This document shows positions 7,189-14,591 of a DNA stretch of 17,682 bases, piece by piece; positions within the stretch are counted from its first letter, which is position 1; each line of letters opens with the position of its first letter. The DNA is from Aestuariicoccus sp032586235 (GTDB lineage Bacteria; Pseudomonadota; Alphaproteobacteria; Rhodobacterales; Rhodobacteraceae). The stretch is from positions 1 through 17,682 of the forward strand of contig NZ_JAWHTD010000062.1 in NCBI RefSeq assembly GCF_032586235.1. The letters run 5' to 3'. The position numbers were made by a program, and so were the translations under genes. Under the pieces are notes generated by a model. It saw only the letters and a program-made list of their open reading frames with translations. It had not been told where the DNA came from and searched no databases.

Positions 7189-7212
7189 CGGGTAGTATGC
7201 GATTACTACCCG
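7189..7212. promoter_or_regulatory. 9-bp inverted repeat upstream of the glyoxalase gene
   Basis: CGGGTAGTA (7189-7197) and TACTACCCG (7204-7212) pair perfectly around a six-base loop. The site lies 59 bases before the glyoxalase start and 26 bases past the ribbon-helix-helix gene stop. It could be an operator for the operon or a terminator/attenuator between the two genes. A short T-run (7218-7222) follows on the + strand only, where no gene ends. Seen directly; role inferred. Confidence 0.5.
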
Positions 7213-7238
7213 CAAGGTTTTTGGGTGCAGGATCTTCC

Positions 7239-7532
7239 TTATTCGGCGGCGATTGCAGTGGCCGGCTCGGAGCAGGAGATCTCCATGAATTTCAGGCAGG
7301 CACACCGCAACAGCGACGTGAAATTCGACGGCTCTCCCCGGCGCTCCAAGACCTCGGAGTGCAGTGTGGAAATGAAAACAGGGGTCGTCACACCGTCGCG
7401 CGCAGCGATGTCATCCAAGGTTGCCCAAAATGCGTTCTCCAGCCGAATCGATGTGCTTTGCCCGTTCAGGCGCAGACGGCGTGTCGTGGAACAATATCTT
7501 TCAGGGTCTTGTCCTGCGAAAACTTCACACAT
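7239..7532 (-). CDS. Ribbon-helix-helix domain protein
   Basis: A 97-residue protein with a ribbon-helix-helix-type core resembling the RHH_4 family common in alphaproteobacteria. The beta strand is probably TSIRLENAFWATLDDIA, followed by helices DGVTTPVFISTLHSEV and SNFTSLLRCACLKFME. RHH proteins bind DNA as dimers, though members of this subgroup are largely uncharacterised. The start is ATG at 7532, with GGGAGG eight bases upstream (GAGGGAGGAAGGCC before ATG). The frame is open a further 20 codons upstream but without a better ribosome site. It is divergent from the GntR gene across a 16-bp palindrome and lies on the same strand as the catabolic operon, 108 bases before the glyoxalase gene. 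A local regulatory role is inferred. Confidence 0.75.
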   Translation of the reverse strand: MCEVFAGQDPERYCSTTRRLRLNGQSTSIRLENAFWATLDDIAARDGVTTPVFISTLHSEVLERRGEPSNFTSLLRCACLKFMEISCSEPATAIAAE

Positions 7533-7566
7533 GGCCTTCCTCCCTCGATAGCCATAAGCATATGGT

Positions 7567-7582
7567 ATTTCGTATACGAAAT
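7567..7582. promoter_or_regulatory. Perfect 16-bp palindrome, candidate GntR operator
   Basis: ATTTCGTATACGAAAT is a perfect palindrome in the 113-base space between the divergent ribbon-helix-helix gene (start 7532) and the GntR gene (start 7646). The core T-x-GTATAC-x-A matches the form of site bound by FCD-type GntR regulators. It is probably the autoregulatory operator and may also control the - strand genes. The sequence is seen; the binding partner is inferred. Confidence 0.65.
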
Positions 7583-7645
7583 TCAGAAACATGTCTAGAA
7601 CTGCACGGTGGCCTGTGCTTTACGTGCCGTACTGGGAGTCCGTTC

Positions 7646-8302
7646 ATGGATGCGATCAAGCCGCCGAAAACTCTGTCAGAGCAGACACATGACATTTTGC
7701 TCAACGCTATTTGTTCCGGTGAATTCGAGCCTGGGCAAAGGCTGAATCAAGACGACATCGCCGACCGCCTCCAAGTTTCGCGGCAACCCGTCAACAGCGC
7801 GATTTCAGTTTTGAAGGCGAACGGATTCGTCGAGGACACAGGGCGTCGGGGCGTCGTTGTCACGCAGATCAGCGTTGACCAATTCCTGTCCATCTTTGAA
7901 CTCCGAACTGTCCTTGAACCTTTTGCCATCCGTCTTGCCCATCTACGCAAGCCAGCCGATGCAGCAAAGCAAGCGCAGGATATGCTCAAGCGTGGCTGGG
8001 CCGCCGTCGCATCGAACGACGTCAGTTTGCAGATCAACTTGGACTACGAATTCCATGAGATGATCTATGGCTGGGCCGGCAACCCAGCCATCCGGGACAC
8101 CATGAGAACAAACTGGAATCACATCCGCCGTTCGATGGGTGTCGTGCTCCGCCGGGGTGTCGCGTCGAAAACCTCTTGGGAGGAACATGACAGGATCATT
8201 GCCGCGTTGATGCGCGGCGATGTGGAAGGTGCCGAGCACGAAATGAGACAGCACATAGAACGCGCTCAGGAAAAAACTGCGGCGCTGCTCTCAGAGTATT
8301 AG
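7646..8302 (+). CDS. GntR-family transcriptional regulator, FCD subfamily
   Basis: A 218-residue regulator. The winged helix-turn-helix spans about residues 8-72 (LSEQTHDILLNAICSGEFEP, ADRLQVSRQPVNSAISVLKA, GFVEDTGRRGVVV). The FCD ligand-binding domain follows (FLSIFELRTVLEPFAIRLA; LDYEFHEMIYGWAGNPAI; EEHDRIIAALMRGDVEGAEH), keeping the Asp and His residues that bind a metal and carboxylate effector in this subfamily. ATG at 7646 has GGGAG seven bases before it and removes an unlikely 75-codon extension. FCD regulators typically repress sugar-acid or organic-acid catabolic genes until an intermediate binds. The position next to module A and the adjacent palindrome make it the likely controller of that operon; the effector is unknown. 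Confidence 0.92.
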   Translation: MDAIKPPKTLSEQTHDILLNAICSGEFEPGQRLNQDDIADRLQVSRQPVNSAISVLKANGFVEDTGRRGVVVTQISVDQFLSIFELRTVLEPFAIRLAHLRKPADAAKQAQDMLKRGWAAVASNDVSLQINLDYEFHEMIYGWAGNPAIRDTMRTNWNHIRRSMGVVLRRGVASKTSWEEHDRIIAALMRGDVEGAEHEMRQHIERAQEKTAALLSEY

Positions 8303-8510
8303 TCGTTCGCGTAGTGTCTACTGGACTGGAAAAATCATGGTCTATGACCGGCCGCTCTGGGCGCTTCCAATCCATCTGAGCAAAATGATCAGATGACCGC
8401 AGTACGACCGTAAGCAACCGTCAGAACCGCAGAGACTTGCTCAAACGGCGGCTTTGAGCCCCCCCATCTGAATTGGTCCACCGTTATGTTCAGGAATCGG
8501 ACGACAGAGA

Positions 8511-8783
8511 ATGGAAAACAAAAGACGCAAGCCAGAGGAAATAGTTCAGAAGTTGCAGCAGGTTGATGTGCTTGTTGGACATAGTATGGCACGTTTGGAT
8601 GCGATCCGCGAAGTACGCATTACGGCTCGGCGCTTCCTGTCCGCGCACGCCGCTATCTCAAACCACTTCAACGTCCAACGCCATCTGATTTCTCGCCGCA
8701 CACTGAAAATCCTTCGCGCCAGGGCCTCTCGGACCACTGGCGTGAGATCGTGGCGGCCTGAGGACGCATTCAGAAGGTGCTGA
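8511..8783 (+). pseudogene. Chimeric transposase scar: IS3 orfA start joined to IS6-type 3' end
   Basis: One open frame joins two unrelated transposases. Residues 1-38 (MENKRRKPEEIVQKLQQVDV, then DAIREVRIT) match the start of an IS3-family orfA. From about base 8622 the frame continues as RRFLSAHAAISNHFNVQRHL and ISRRTLKILRARAS, the C-terminus of an IS6-type transposase. A two-base TC duplication near 8727-8730 then shifts the frame; without it the end would read SDHWREIVAA and stop at 8759-8761, as the second copy near 16458 does. The chimera has no DDE catalytic core and is not expected to be active. The IS3 part is confident; the IS6 assignment rests on the C-terminal sequence and the GGCACTGTC terminus. 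Confidence 0.75.
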
Positions 8784-8812
8784 CAGCCAACCCGAGTTGC
8801 CGTGACAGTGCC
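8623..8812 (+). mobile_element. IS6-type element, 3' remnant (left copy)
   Basis: The segment carries the last codons of an IS6-type transposase and ends in a terminal sequence that reads inward as GGCACTGTC from 8812, like the IS6/IS26-type terminus GGCACTGTTGCAAA. Bases 8729-8812 match 16407-16490 in inverted orientation without gaps, with nine differences over 84 bases. The 5' portion of the element has been replaced by IS3 sequence. Confidence 0.75.
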
Positions 8813-8878
8813 GTCATCGGTGCTCGTCTCCATCGCAGCCCAGTTGATCACCGCCTGGCTCTGGCTGACGATCCTTCC
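8813..8878 (-). pseudogene. Possible truncated start of a further importer-operon gene
   Basis: Beyond the second ATPase gene the - strand carries AGGGAAGGA and then an open stretch reading VSQSQAVINWAAMETSTDD, cut exactly at the IS6 terminus at 8812. The first codon is GTC, one base from a GTG start. It looks like the first 19 codons of the next operon gene, perhaps an M20-type peptidase judged only by a loose resemblance of the N-terminus. I do not recognise it with confidence, and its short length makes chance coding appearance possible. Confidence 0.3.
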
Positions 8879-8892
8879 CTGAAAAACAGGCG

Positions 8893-9858
8893 CTATTCCG
8901 CGAGGTGGCAAGCCACCCGCGCGCCGCGGATGTCGCGCATCCGCGGACGCTCCTGGCGGCAGATGTCCGTCGCGATCGAGCAGCGCGGGTGGAAGGCGCA
9001 GCCCGGCGGCGGCGCGATCGGGTCGGGAATTTCTCCCTGCGGCGGCGGCACCTCGCGGCCGAACCCGTCCATCTTGGGCGCGGCGTCGAGGAGCATCTGT
9101 GTGTAGGGGTGCTTGGGGTCGTCGAAAAGCGACTTCGGGTCGGCTTCCTCGACGAGGCGACCAAGGTAAAGCACCCCGATCCGGTCGGCCATATGCCGCA
9201 CCACGGTCAGGTCGTGGGTGATGAGAAGGTAGGTCAGGCCGAACTCGTCCTTGAGATCGCTCATCAGGTTCAGCACCTGCGCCTGCACCGACACGTCGAG
9301 CGCTGAGGTCGGCTCGTCACAGACGATCAGCCGCGGTTCCGAGGCCAGCGCCCGGGCGATGCAGATGCGCTGGCGCTGACCGCCGGAAAACTCGTGCGGG
9401 AACTTGCCCGCGTCGCTCGGGTGCAGCCCCACCTGTTCGAGAAGCCGCTCTGCCAGCCCCTCGGTTTTTCCGCCCCGCGCGGCCACCGGCTCGGCGATGA
9501 TGTCGCGCACCCGCCAGCGCGGGTTGAGCGAGGCATAGGGATCCTGAAAGATCATCTGGATGTCCGAGCGCACCGCGTCGACCTTGGCCGGGTCGGTCTC
9601 GCTGGCAAGGTTCACCCCCTCGATCAGCACCTGCCCGCCCGAGGGGTTCAAAAGCCCCACGATCATCCGGCCGATGGTCGACTTGCCCGACCCGCTCTCG
9701 CCGACAAGAGCATAGGTCGTGCGCTCCTCGATCTCGAAATCGACCTCCGAGACCGCGGTGAGGAAGGCCTTGGGGCGCCGTTCGATCACCCGGTTGAGCC
9801 AGGGTTTCGAGACGTCGAACAGGCGTACAAGGTTGCTGATGGAGACAAAGGCGGTCAT
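8893..9858 (-). CDS. Peptide-type ABC importer ATPase 2 (DppF/OppF-like)
   Basis: A 321-residue cytosolic ATPase of a peptide/nickel-type (Dpp/Opp) importer, partner of the ATPase encoded just upstream. Walker A is GESGSGKST (about residue 53), the Q-loop lies in IFQDPYASLNP, the signature is FSGGQRQR, Walker B is LIVCDEPTSALD and the H-loop is LLITHDL. The C-terminal oligopeptide-transporter extension has KHPYTQMLL and Cys residues in GCAFHPRCSIATDIC; in related transporters these cysteines have been linked to an iron-sulfur cluster. The ATG at 9858 overlaps the previous stop as ATGA, showing translational coupling; the longer open frame to 9936 is an antisense-like extension. It is the last intact gene before the IS6 boundary. 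Confidence 0.92.
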   Translation of the reverse strand: MTAFVSISNLVRLFDVSKPWLNRVIERRPKAFLTAVSEVDFEIEERTTYALVGESGSGKSTIGRMIVGLLNPSGGQVLIEGVNLASETDPAKVDAVRSDIQMIFQDPYASLNPRWRVRDIIAEPVAARGGKTEGLAERLLEQVGLHPSDAGKFPHEFSGGQRQRICIARALASEPRLIVCDEPTSALDVSVQAQVLNLMSDLKDEFGLTYLLITHDLTVVRHMADRIGVLYLGRLVEEADPKSLFDDPKHPYTQMLLDAAPKMDGFGREVPPPQGEIPDPIAPPPGCAFHPRCSIATDICRQERPRMRDIRGARVACHLAE

Positions 9859-10829
9859 TCGGCGGCCTCCGCCAGAAGCGGGTGCCAGCAGGCCGCCCGC
9901 CCATGCTCGATGCGCGGCACCGGCGCCGCACGGCACTTATCGGTCGCCCGGTCGCAACGCGGATTGAAGGCGCAGCCCTCGGGCACCGAGGTAAGCCGCG
10001 GCATCGACCCGGGGATCTGGTGCAACCGCCGCTGGCTGGCAGCGGCAAGCGGCGTCGAGGCCATAAGGCCGTAGGTATAGGGATGCTCGGGCCGGGTCAG
10101 CACTTCGCGCACCGGGCCAAGCTCGGCAAGTCGCCCGGCATACATCACCGCCACCCGGTCGGCGGTCTCGGCGATCACGCCCATGTCGTGGGTGATCAGC
10201 ATCACGGCGGTGCCACGTTCCCGGCATAGTTTCTTCAGAAGCGCGATGATCTGGGCCTGTACCGAAACATCAAGCGCCGTGGTCGGCTCGTCGGCGATCA
10301 CGAGGCTTGGCTCGGCGCACAGCGCCAGCGCGATCACGACCCGCTGGCGCATCCCGCCCGAGAACTCGTGAGGATAGCTGTCGACCCGCTCTGCGGCGCC
10401 CGGAATCCCGACTTCCCCCAGCGCCGCCACCGCCCGGCGGTTCGCCTCGGCCTTGGAAATCGGCAGATGGGTCAGCATCGTTTCGACAAGCTGATCACCC
10501 ACGGTCAGAAGCGGATTGAGCGAGGTCAGCGGGTCCTGGAAAACCATGCCGATCTCCTTGCCCCTCAGACGCCGCATCGCGTTGCCCCTGAGCGCATCGA
10601 TCCGCTTGCCGTTAAGCCAGATCTCCCCGTCGGATATATGCGCGGGCGGGTTAAGAAGGCCGATAACGGCGTTCCCGGCCATCGACTTGCCCGCGCCGGA
10701 TTCCCCAACCACGCCGAGGATTTCGCCCTGCGCGATGTCGTAGCTAACGCCATCGACAGGTTTGACGATGCCCGCCCGGGTCGGGATGTCGACCGAGAGG
10801 TTTCGGATGGAAAGAACCGGATCGCTCAT
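9855..10829 (-). CDS. Peptide-type ABC importer ATPase 1 (DppD/OppD-like)
   Basis: A 324-residue ATPase forming the heterodimeric motor with the next gene product on the inner face of the membrane. Motifs in order: Walker A GESGAGKSM (about residue 42), Q-loop VFQDPLTSLNP, signature FSGGMRQR, Walker B LVIADEPTTALD and H-loop MLITHDMGV. The C-terminal oligopeptide-type extension has EHPYTYGLM and GCAFNPRCDRATDKC. Its ATG overlaps the stop of the second permease gene by four bases, and its own stop overlaps the next start in the same way, so the three genes are translationally coupled. Substrate range is set by the binding proteins, not by this subunit. Confidence 0.93.
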   Translation of the reverse strand: MSDPVLSIRNLSVDIPTRAGIVKPVDGVSYDIAQGEILGVVGESGAGKSMAGNAVIGLLNPPAHISDGEIWLNGKRIDALRGNAMRRLRGKEIGMVFQDPLTSLNPLLTVGDQLVETMLTHLPISKAEANRRAVAALGEVGIPGAAERVDSYPHEFSGGMRQRVVIALALCAEPSLVIADEPTTALDVSVQAQIIALLKKLCRERGTAVMLITHDMGVIAETADRVAVMYAGRLAELGPVREVLTRPEHPYTYGLMASTPLAAASQRRLHQIPGSMPRLTSVPEGCAFNPRCDRATDKCRAAPVPRIEHGRAACWHPLLAEAAE

Positions 10830-11788
10830 CTCAGCCTCGGATTAAGCGCATCGCGCAGCCAGTCGCCAAGAAGATTGACCGACAGCGCCAGTGCAAGAAG
10901 CGTGCAGGCGGGGAAGAACAGGATCCACCACTCGCCCGAGAACAGGAAGCCCTGTCCGATGCGGATAAGCGTGCCCAGCGAGGGTTGGGTGGGCGGCGCA
11001 CCCACGCCGAGGAACGACAGCGTCGCCTCGGCGATGATCGCAAGGGCGAGCGAAATCGTGGCAATCACCAGCACCGGGCCCATTACATTGGGCAGGATGT
11101 GCCGCAACATGATCGCCCAAGGCTTCCGCCCGATCAGCCGCGCGGCGGCCACATAGTCCTTCGACTTCTCCACCAGCGTCGCACCTCGCACCACACGGGC
11201 GAACTGCACCCAGTCCGACAGCCCGATCGCGAGGATGAGCACCCAGATCGCCATCTGGTCGCGGTATTCGACCGGCGTGACGCCCTTCGCAATACCGAAG
11301 ATCAGCATTGCGACGAGGATCGAAGGGAAAGTGAGCTGCACGTCCGCCACGCGCATGATGATCGTCTCGGTCCAGCCGCCAAGGTAGCCCGACAAAAGCC
11401 CAAGCGTGATCCCGAGCACCATCGCGAAAAGCACCGCCGCGGCCCCGACGAAAAGCGAAATCCGCATCCCATAGAGAATGGTAGAGAACACATCGCGGCC
11501 TTGGTCGTCGGTGCCCAGGAGGAAGCTCTCGCCGGTAAAGGCGTTGGGTTCCATCGGCGGCGTGAACCCGTTCATCAGGTTGAGGCTCGCCGGGTTGAAG
11601 GGGTTCGTCGGGGCGATAAGCGGCGCAAAGACCGCCGACAGGACAAGGATGCAGACCACCGCGAAGGACACCATGGCAATCGGCGACCCCTTGAACGAGT
11701 AAATAAAGTCGCTTTCAAGAAACCGTTGCCAGTTGCTCTTTTCCTTTTGTTCCGTCGACACGGGGGCTTTGTTTGTCGCTTCGGCCAT
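10826..11788 (-). CDS. Peptide-type ABC importer permease 2 (DppC/OppC-like)
   Basis: A 320-residue inner-membrane permease. A cytosolic N-terminus (to about residue 35) precedes a first membrane segment (IAMVSFAVVCILVLSAVFAP). A periplasmic loop follows, with the family's LLGTDDQGRDVFSTILYGMR motif, then the core of transmembrane helices. The EAA coupling loop that contacts the ATPases is DYVAAARLIGRKPWAIMLRH followed by ILPNVMGPVLVI, and TLSFLGVGAPPTQPSLGTLI is a DppC hallmark. It begins one base after the stop of the first permease gene and ends overlapping the ATPase 1 start. Length and order match canonical Dpp/Opp operons. Confidence 0.93.
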   Translation of the reverse strand: MAEATNKAPVSTEQKEKSNWQRFLESDFIYSFKGSPIAMVSFAVVCILVLSAVFAPLIAPTNPFNPASLNLMNGFTPPMEPNAFTGESFLLGTDDQGRDVFSTILYGMRISLFVGAAAVLFAMVLGITLGLLSGYLGGWTETIIMRVADVQLTFPSILVAMLIFGIAKGVTPVEYRDQMAIWVLILAIGLSDWVQFARVVRGATLVEKSKDYVAAARLIGRKPWAIMLRHILPNVMGPVLVIATISLALAIIAEATLSFLGVGAPPTQPSLGTLIRIGQGFLFSGEWWILFFPACTLLALALSVNLLGDWLRDALNPRLR

Positions 11789-11789
11789 C

Positions 11790-12773
11790 TCAGTGCCCCC
11801 CTGTCCGTTCGATCCGAAGCCTCGGGTCGATGAAGACGTAAAGGATATCCACGATAAGGTTGATGCCGACGAACATCACCGAGATCAGCATCAGGTAGGC
11901 GGCCATCACGGGAATATCGACAAACTGGATCGCGTTGATGAAGAGAAGCCCGACACCGGGCCACTGGAACACGGTCTCGGTGATGATCGCGAAGGCGATG
12001 ATCGCGCCAAGCTGGAGACCGATGACCGTAACGACCGGCACCATGGTGTTCTTCAGGGCGTGGCGGAAGTTCACTACACGGTCCTTCAGCCCGCGCGCCC
12101 TGGCGAAGCGGATATAGTCCTGCCGAAGCACTTCCAGCATCTCGGATCGCACGAGCCGCATGATCAGCGTCATCTGGTAGAGCCCCAGGGTAATCGACGG
12201 CAGGATCAGCGCCTTCAAGCCGCTTTCGGTCAGGAATCCGGTCGTCCATGTCTCGCCGATCCGGGTGACTTCACCGCGCCCGAAACTTGGCAGCCACCCA
12301 AGTTCCACCGAGAAGAGATAGATCAGCAGGATCCCGATCAGGAAGGTCGGCAGCGACACCCCGATCAGCGAGGTTGCCATGATCACGTGCGCCGCCACCC
12401 CGTTTCGTCGGATTGCTGTGAACACGCCCAGCGCGATGCCGAAAACGATTGCCAGAATGCCCGACACCGCCGCCAGTTCCAGCGTCGCCGGGGCGCGTTC
12501 GAGAATGATCTCCGAAACCTCGCGTCCCTGCCTGTAGCTGACCCCCAAATTGCCCTGCATGGCCCCTTCGAGGAAGCGGTAGTATTGTACGGGAAACGGC
12601 TGATCGAGGCCAAGCTGGGCGCGAAGCCGCTCGACATCCTCCATCGTGCGTTCCTGCCCGAGCATGTTGTCGATCGGGTCGCCGACGAAACGGAACATCG
12701 AGAAGGCGACCAGCCCCACGATGAGCAGGACCAGAATCGACTGTCCGACCCGCCGGATAATGAATGCCAGCAT
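11790..12773 (-). CDS. Peptide-type ABC importer permease 1 (DppB/OppB-like)
   Basis: A 327-residue inner-membrane permease with an N-terminal membrane helix (IRRVGQSILVLLIVGLVAFS) and the DppB-type periplasmic segment (FRFVGDPIDNMLGQ, then LGLDQPFPVQYYRFLEGAMQ and GNLGVSYRQG). The remaining helices follow, including MATSLIGVSLPTFLIGILLI. The EAA loop is QDYIRFARARGLKDRVVNFR followed by HALKNTMVPVVTVIG, and ETVFQWPGVGLLFINAI is typical of the family. It follows the second binding-protein gene by 84 bases that contain a strong GC palindrome. No close ribosome-binding site precedes the ATG (GGGGAA is about 12 bases away), consistent with weaker translation than the binding protein. Confidence 0.92.
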   Translation of the reverse strand: MLAFIIRRVGQSILVLLIVGLVAFSMFRFVGDPIDNMLGQERTMEDVERLRAQLGLDQPFPVQYYRFLEGAMQGNLGVSYRQGREVSEIILERAPATLELAAVSGILAIVFGIALGVFTAIRRNGVAAHVIMATSLIGVSLPTFLIGILLIYLFSVELGWLPSFGRGEVTRIGETWTTGFLTESGLKALILPSITLGLYQMTLIMRLVRSEMLEVLRQDYIRFARARGLKDRVVNFRHALKNTMVPVVTVIGLQLGAIIAFAIITETVFQWPGVGLLFINAIQFVDIPVMAAYLMLISVMFVGINLIVDILYVFIDPRLRIERTGGH

Positions 12774-12815
12774 GTGGTGTTATTGTTCCCCGTTGTGCGA
12801 CCAGGATGGCCCGCG

Positions 12816-12827
12816 CCGCCGCGGCGG
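12816..12827 (-). promoter_or_regulatory. GC palindrome between binding protein 2 and permease genes
   Basis: CCGCCGCGGCGG is a perfect 12-bp palindrome within a GC-rich block in the 84-base gap after the binding-protein stop. Such intercistronic hairpins often stabilise the upstream mRNA and keep permease levels below binding-protein levels. The palindrome is seen; the role is inference from other importer operons. Confidence 0.45.
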
Positions 12828-12857
12828 GTCAACCCCGTCGCGGCGTTCGCTTTTCGC

Positions 12858-14426
12858 TCAGTTCACCGTCACCCAGCGCAGGATGAAGAAGTTGTCCGGC
12901 CGCTGCGTCAGTTCGATGTTGTCGCGCACGCCCCAGGTCAGCGGCTGGACGTAGAGCGGAACATAGGCGACCTCGGACTGGTAGATCGACGTCACCTCAT
13001 CAAGCAGTGCCTGCCGCTTGGCCAGGTCGATCTCGGACAGGATCGACGGCAGAAGCTCGTCGAGCCGCGCGTTCGAATAGCCGCCAAAGTTCCAGGACCC
13101 GAGGCGCTTTTCCTCGTTCGGGGTCGAGGCGAGGAAGCGCAAGGGGTGTTCGTGGTCGAGCGAGCCGCCCGGCGACCAGCCGATGAGATACATGTCGAAA
13201 TTGTCGGCCCGGAGCTCGGGCCAGTAGTTCGACACCGGCATGGCGTTGAGTTCCGCGTCGATGCCGATCTGCGCCAACATGGCCACGATCGCCTGGCAGA
13301 CCGCCTCGTCGTTGGGGTAGCGGTCGTTCGGACACATCAGGCCGAATCCAAAGCCCTCGCCATAGCCTGCCTCGGCCAGAAGCGCGCGCGCGCCATCGGG
13401 GTCGTAGGCCGGACGCGCGTCGTTGGCCGCTGAATAACCTGAAAGCTGCGGCGGTACGAGCTGGCTCGCGGGCTGGGCGTTGCCGCGCCAGATCGTCTGG
13501 AGAATGGCATCGACGTTGATCGCCTTGGCCACCGCCTCGCGCACACGCACGTCCTGAAACGGGTTCGGGGCCCCGGCACTCGCACCGTATTTCAGCGTAT
13601 CGGCCTCATGCGAGAACCCGAGCATGATCGAACGGGTCTCGACGCCCCTGATCACTTCGACACCGTCCGTGGACTCGAGCCGCGCGGCATCCTGGATCGG
13701 CACCGGTTCGACGAAATCCACGTCACCCGACAGAAGTGCGGCCACGGCGGTCGCGGGGTTCTGGATCGGGGTGAAGGTCGCGCGGGTGATGTTGTGCTCT
13801 GCCTCATCCCACCAGTCGGGGTTCGGGACCAGGGTGGTTGTCAGCCCCGGCTGGCGGTCTTCGATCATGAAGGCCCCGGTGCCGTTGGCGTTGAGCGTGG
13901 CGTAGTTACCGTTTTCCTTATCTGGCCTTTCGGCGTTGTTCGCCTCGGCCCAGCCCCTGTCCATCATCATCCAGTTGGCGATGGAGGCGGGAAAGAGCGG
14001 GTTCGGCGCATTGGTGTAGATCTCGACGGTGTAGTCGTCGACCACGCGAAACTCCTTCACAGGCGAAAACCAGCTTCGCACGTCCGAGCTTTCGTCCGAC
14101 GCCCGCTCGTAGGCGAACAGCACGTCGTCGGCATCGAAGGTCGCGCCGTCGTGGAAAGTGACGCCCTGGCGGAGGATGAAACGCCAGCCCTCTCCCTCCC
14201 CGATCGGGTCCCAGGATTCGGCCAGCGACGGCTCCAGCGTCATGTCCTTCGACATGCGCACAAGCCCGTCATAGATGTTGTTGAGGAAGCCCAGAACCGG
14301 CGCGGAGCTTACCGCGTGGGGGTCCATCGTCTGCGGGTCGGTCTGCCCGGCCCAGCGGAATTCCTCTGCTGTCGCGGCACCCGCCACAACAGCCCCAGCA
14401 AGGAAAAGGGGAAGGATTGGTCTCAT
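12858..14426 (-). CDS. Peptide-type ABC importer substrate-binding protein 2 (SBP_bac_5)
   Basis: A 522-residue periplasmic binding protein of the SBP_bac_5 (DppA/OppA-like) class. The Sec signal MRPILPLFLAGAVVAGAATA is cleaved about residue 20 before EEFRW; no lipobox Cys is present. Family features are TMDPHAVSSAPVLGFLNNIY, YDGLVRMSKDMTLEPSLAES, VTFHDGATFDADDVLFAYER and VDDYTVEIYTNAPNPLFPAS. It shares with the upstream paralogue the segment CPNDRY-x-NDEA-x-CQA and the block TPIQNPATAVAALLSGDVDF. ATG 14426 is chosen because GGGAGA lies eight bases upstream and the signal peptide begins there; the frame's earlier ATG at 14483 has neither. It sits 165 bases after the first binding-protein gene and before the permeases. 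The ligand cannot be read from sequence. Confidence 0.92.
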   Translation of the reverse strand: MRPILPLFLAGAVVAGAATAEEFRWAGQTDPQTMDPHAVSSAPVLGFLNNIYDGLVRMSKDMTLEPSLAESWDPIGEGEGWRFILRQGVTFHDGATFDADDVLFAYERASDESSDVRSWFSPVKEFRVVDDYTVEIYTNAPNPLFPASIANWMMMDRGWAEANNAERPDKENGNYATLNANGTGAFMIEDRQPGLTTTLVPNPDWWDEAEHNITRATFTPIQNPATAVAALLSGDVDFVEPVPIQDAARLESTDGVEVIRGVETRSIMLGFSHEADTLKYGASAGAPNPFQDVRVREAVAKAINVDAILQTIWRGNAQPASQLVPPQLSGYSAANDARPAYDPDGARALLAEAGYGEGFGFGLMCPNDRYPNDEAVCQAIVAMLAQIGIDAELNAMPVSNYWPELRADNFDMYLIGWSPGGSLDHEHPLRFLASTPNEEKRLGSWNFGGYSNARLDELLPSILSEIDLAKRQALLDEVTSIYQSEVAYVPLYVQPLTWGVRDNIELTQRPDNFFILRWVTVN

Positions 14427-14511
14427 GTCTTTTCTCCCAAGTGGCCCCCTTTTTGCGGAGGTCTCCGAATGGTGTGACAGCACGTCGCGCGCAACTCAAC
14501 CCGTTCACCGC

Positions 14512-14577
14512 ATTGTGAGGGCCACAATCGTAAGAAGCCGCCCAGGTCCCCCCGGACGGCCTCAAGGCTTCTGAGGC
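14512..14577 (-). promoter_or_regulatory. Two dyads between the tandem binding-protein genes
   Basis: The 165-base gap between the binding-protein genes holds an inverted repeat ATTGTG (14512-14517) / CACAAT (14523-14528) and a stem GCCTCA (14559-14564) / TGAGGC (14572-14577) close to the upstream gene's stop. The second may attenuate or protect the first gene's transcript; the first may be an operator for a secondary promoter before binding protein 2. Seen directly; both roles are inferred. Confidence 0.35.
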
Positions 14578-14591
14578 TACGATCAGGAGCC

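Noticed and set aside
11733..13433. 566-codon open frame on the + strand
   Set aside because: Antisense to the permease and binding-protein genes. The strings of His, Asp and Arg reflect complementary codons of membrane helices.
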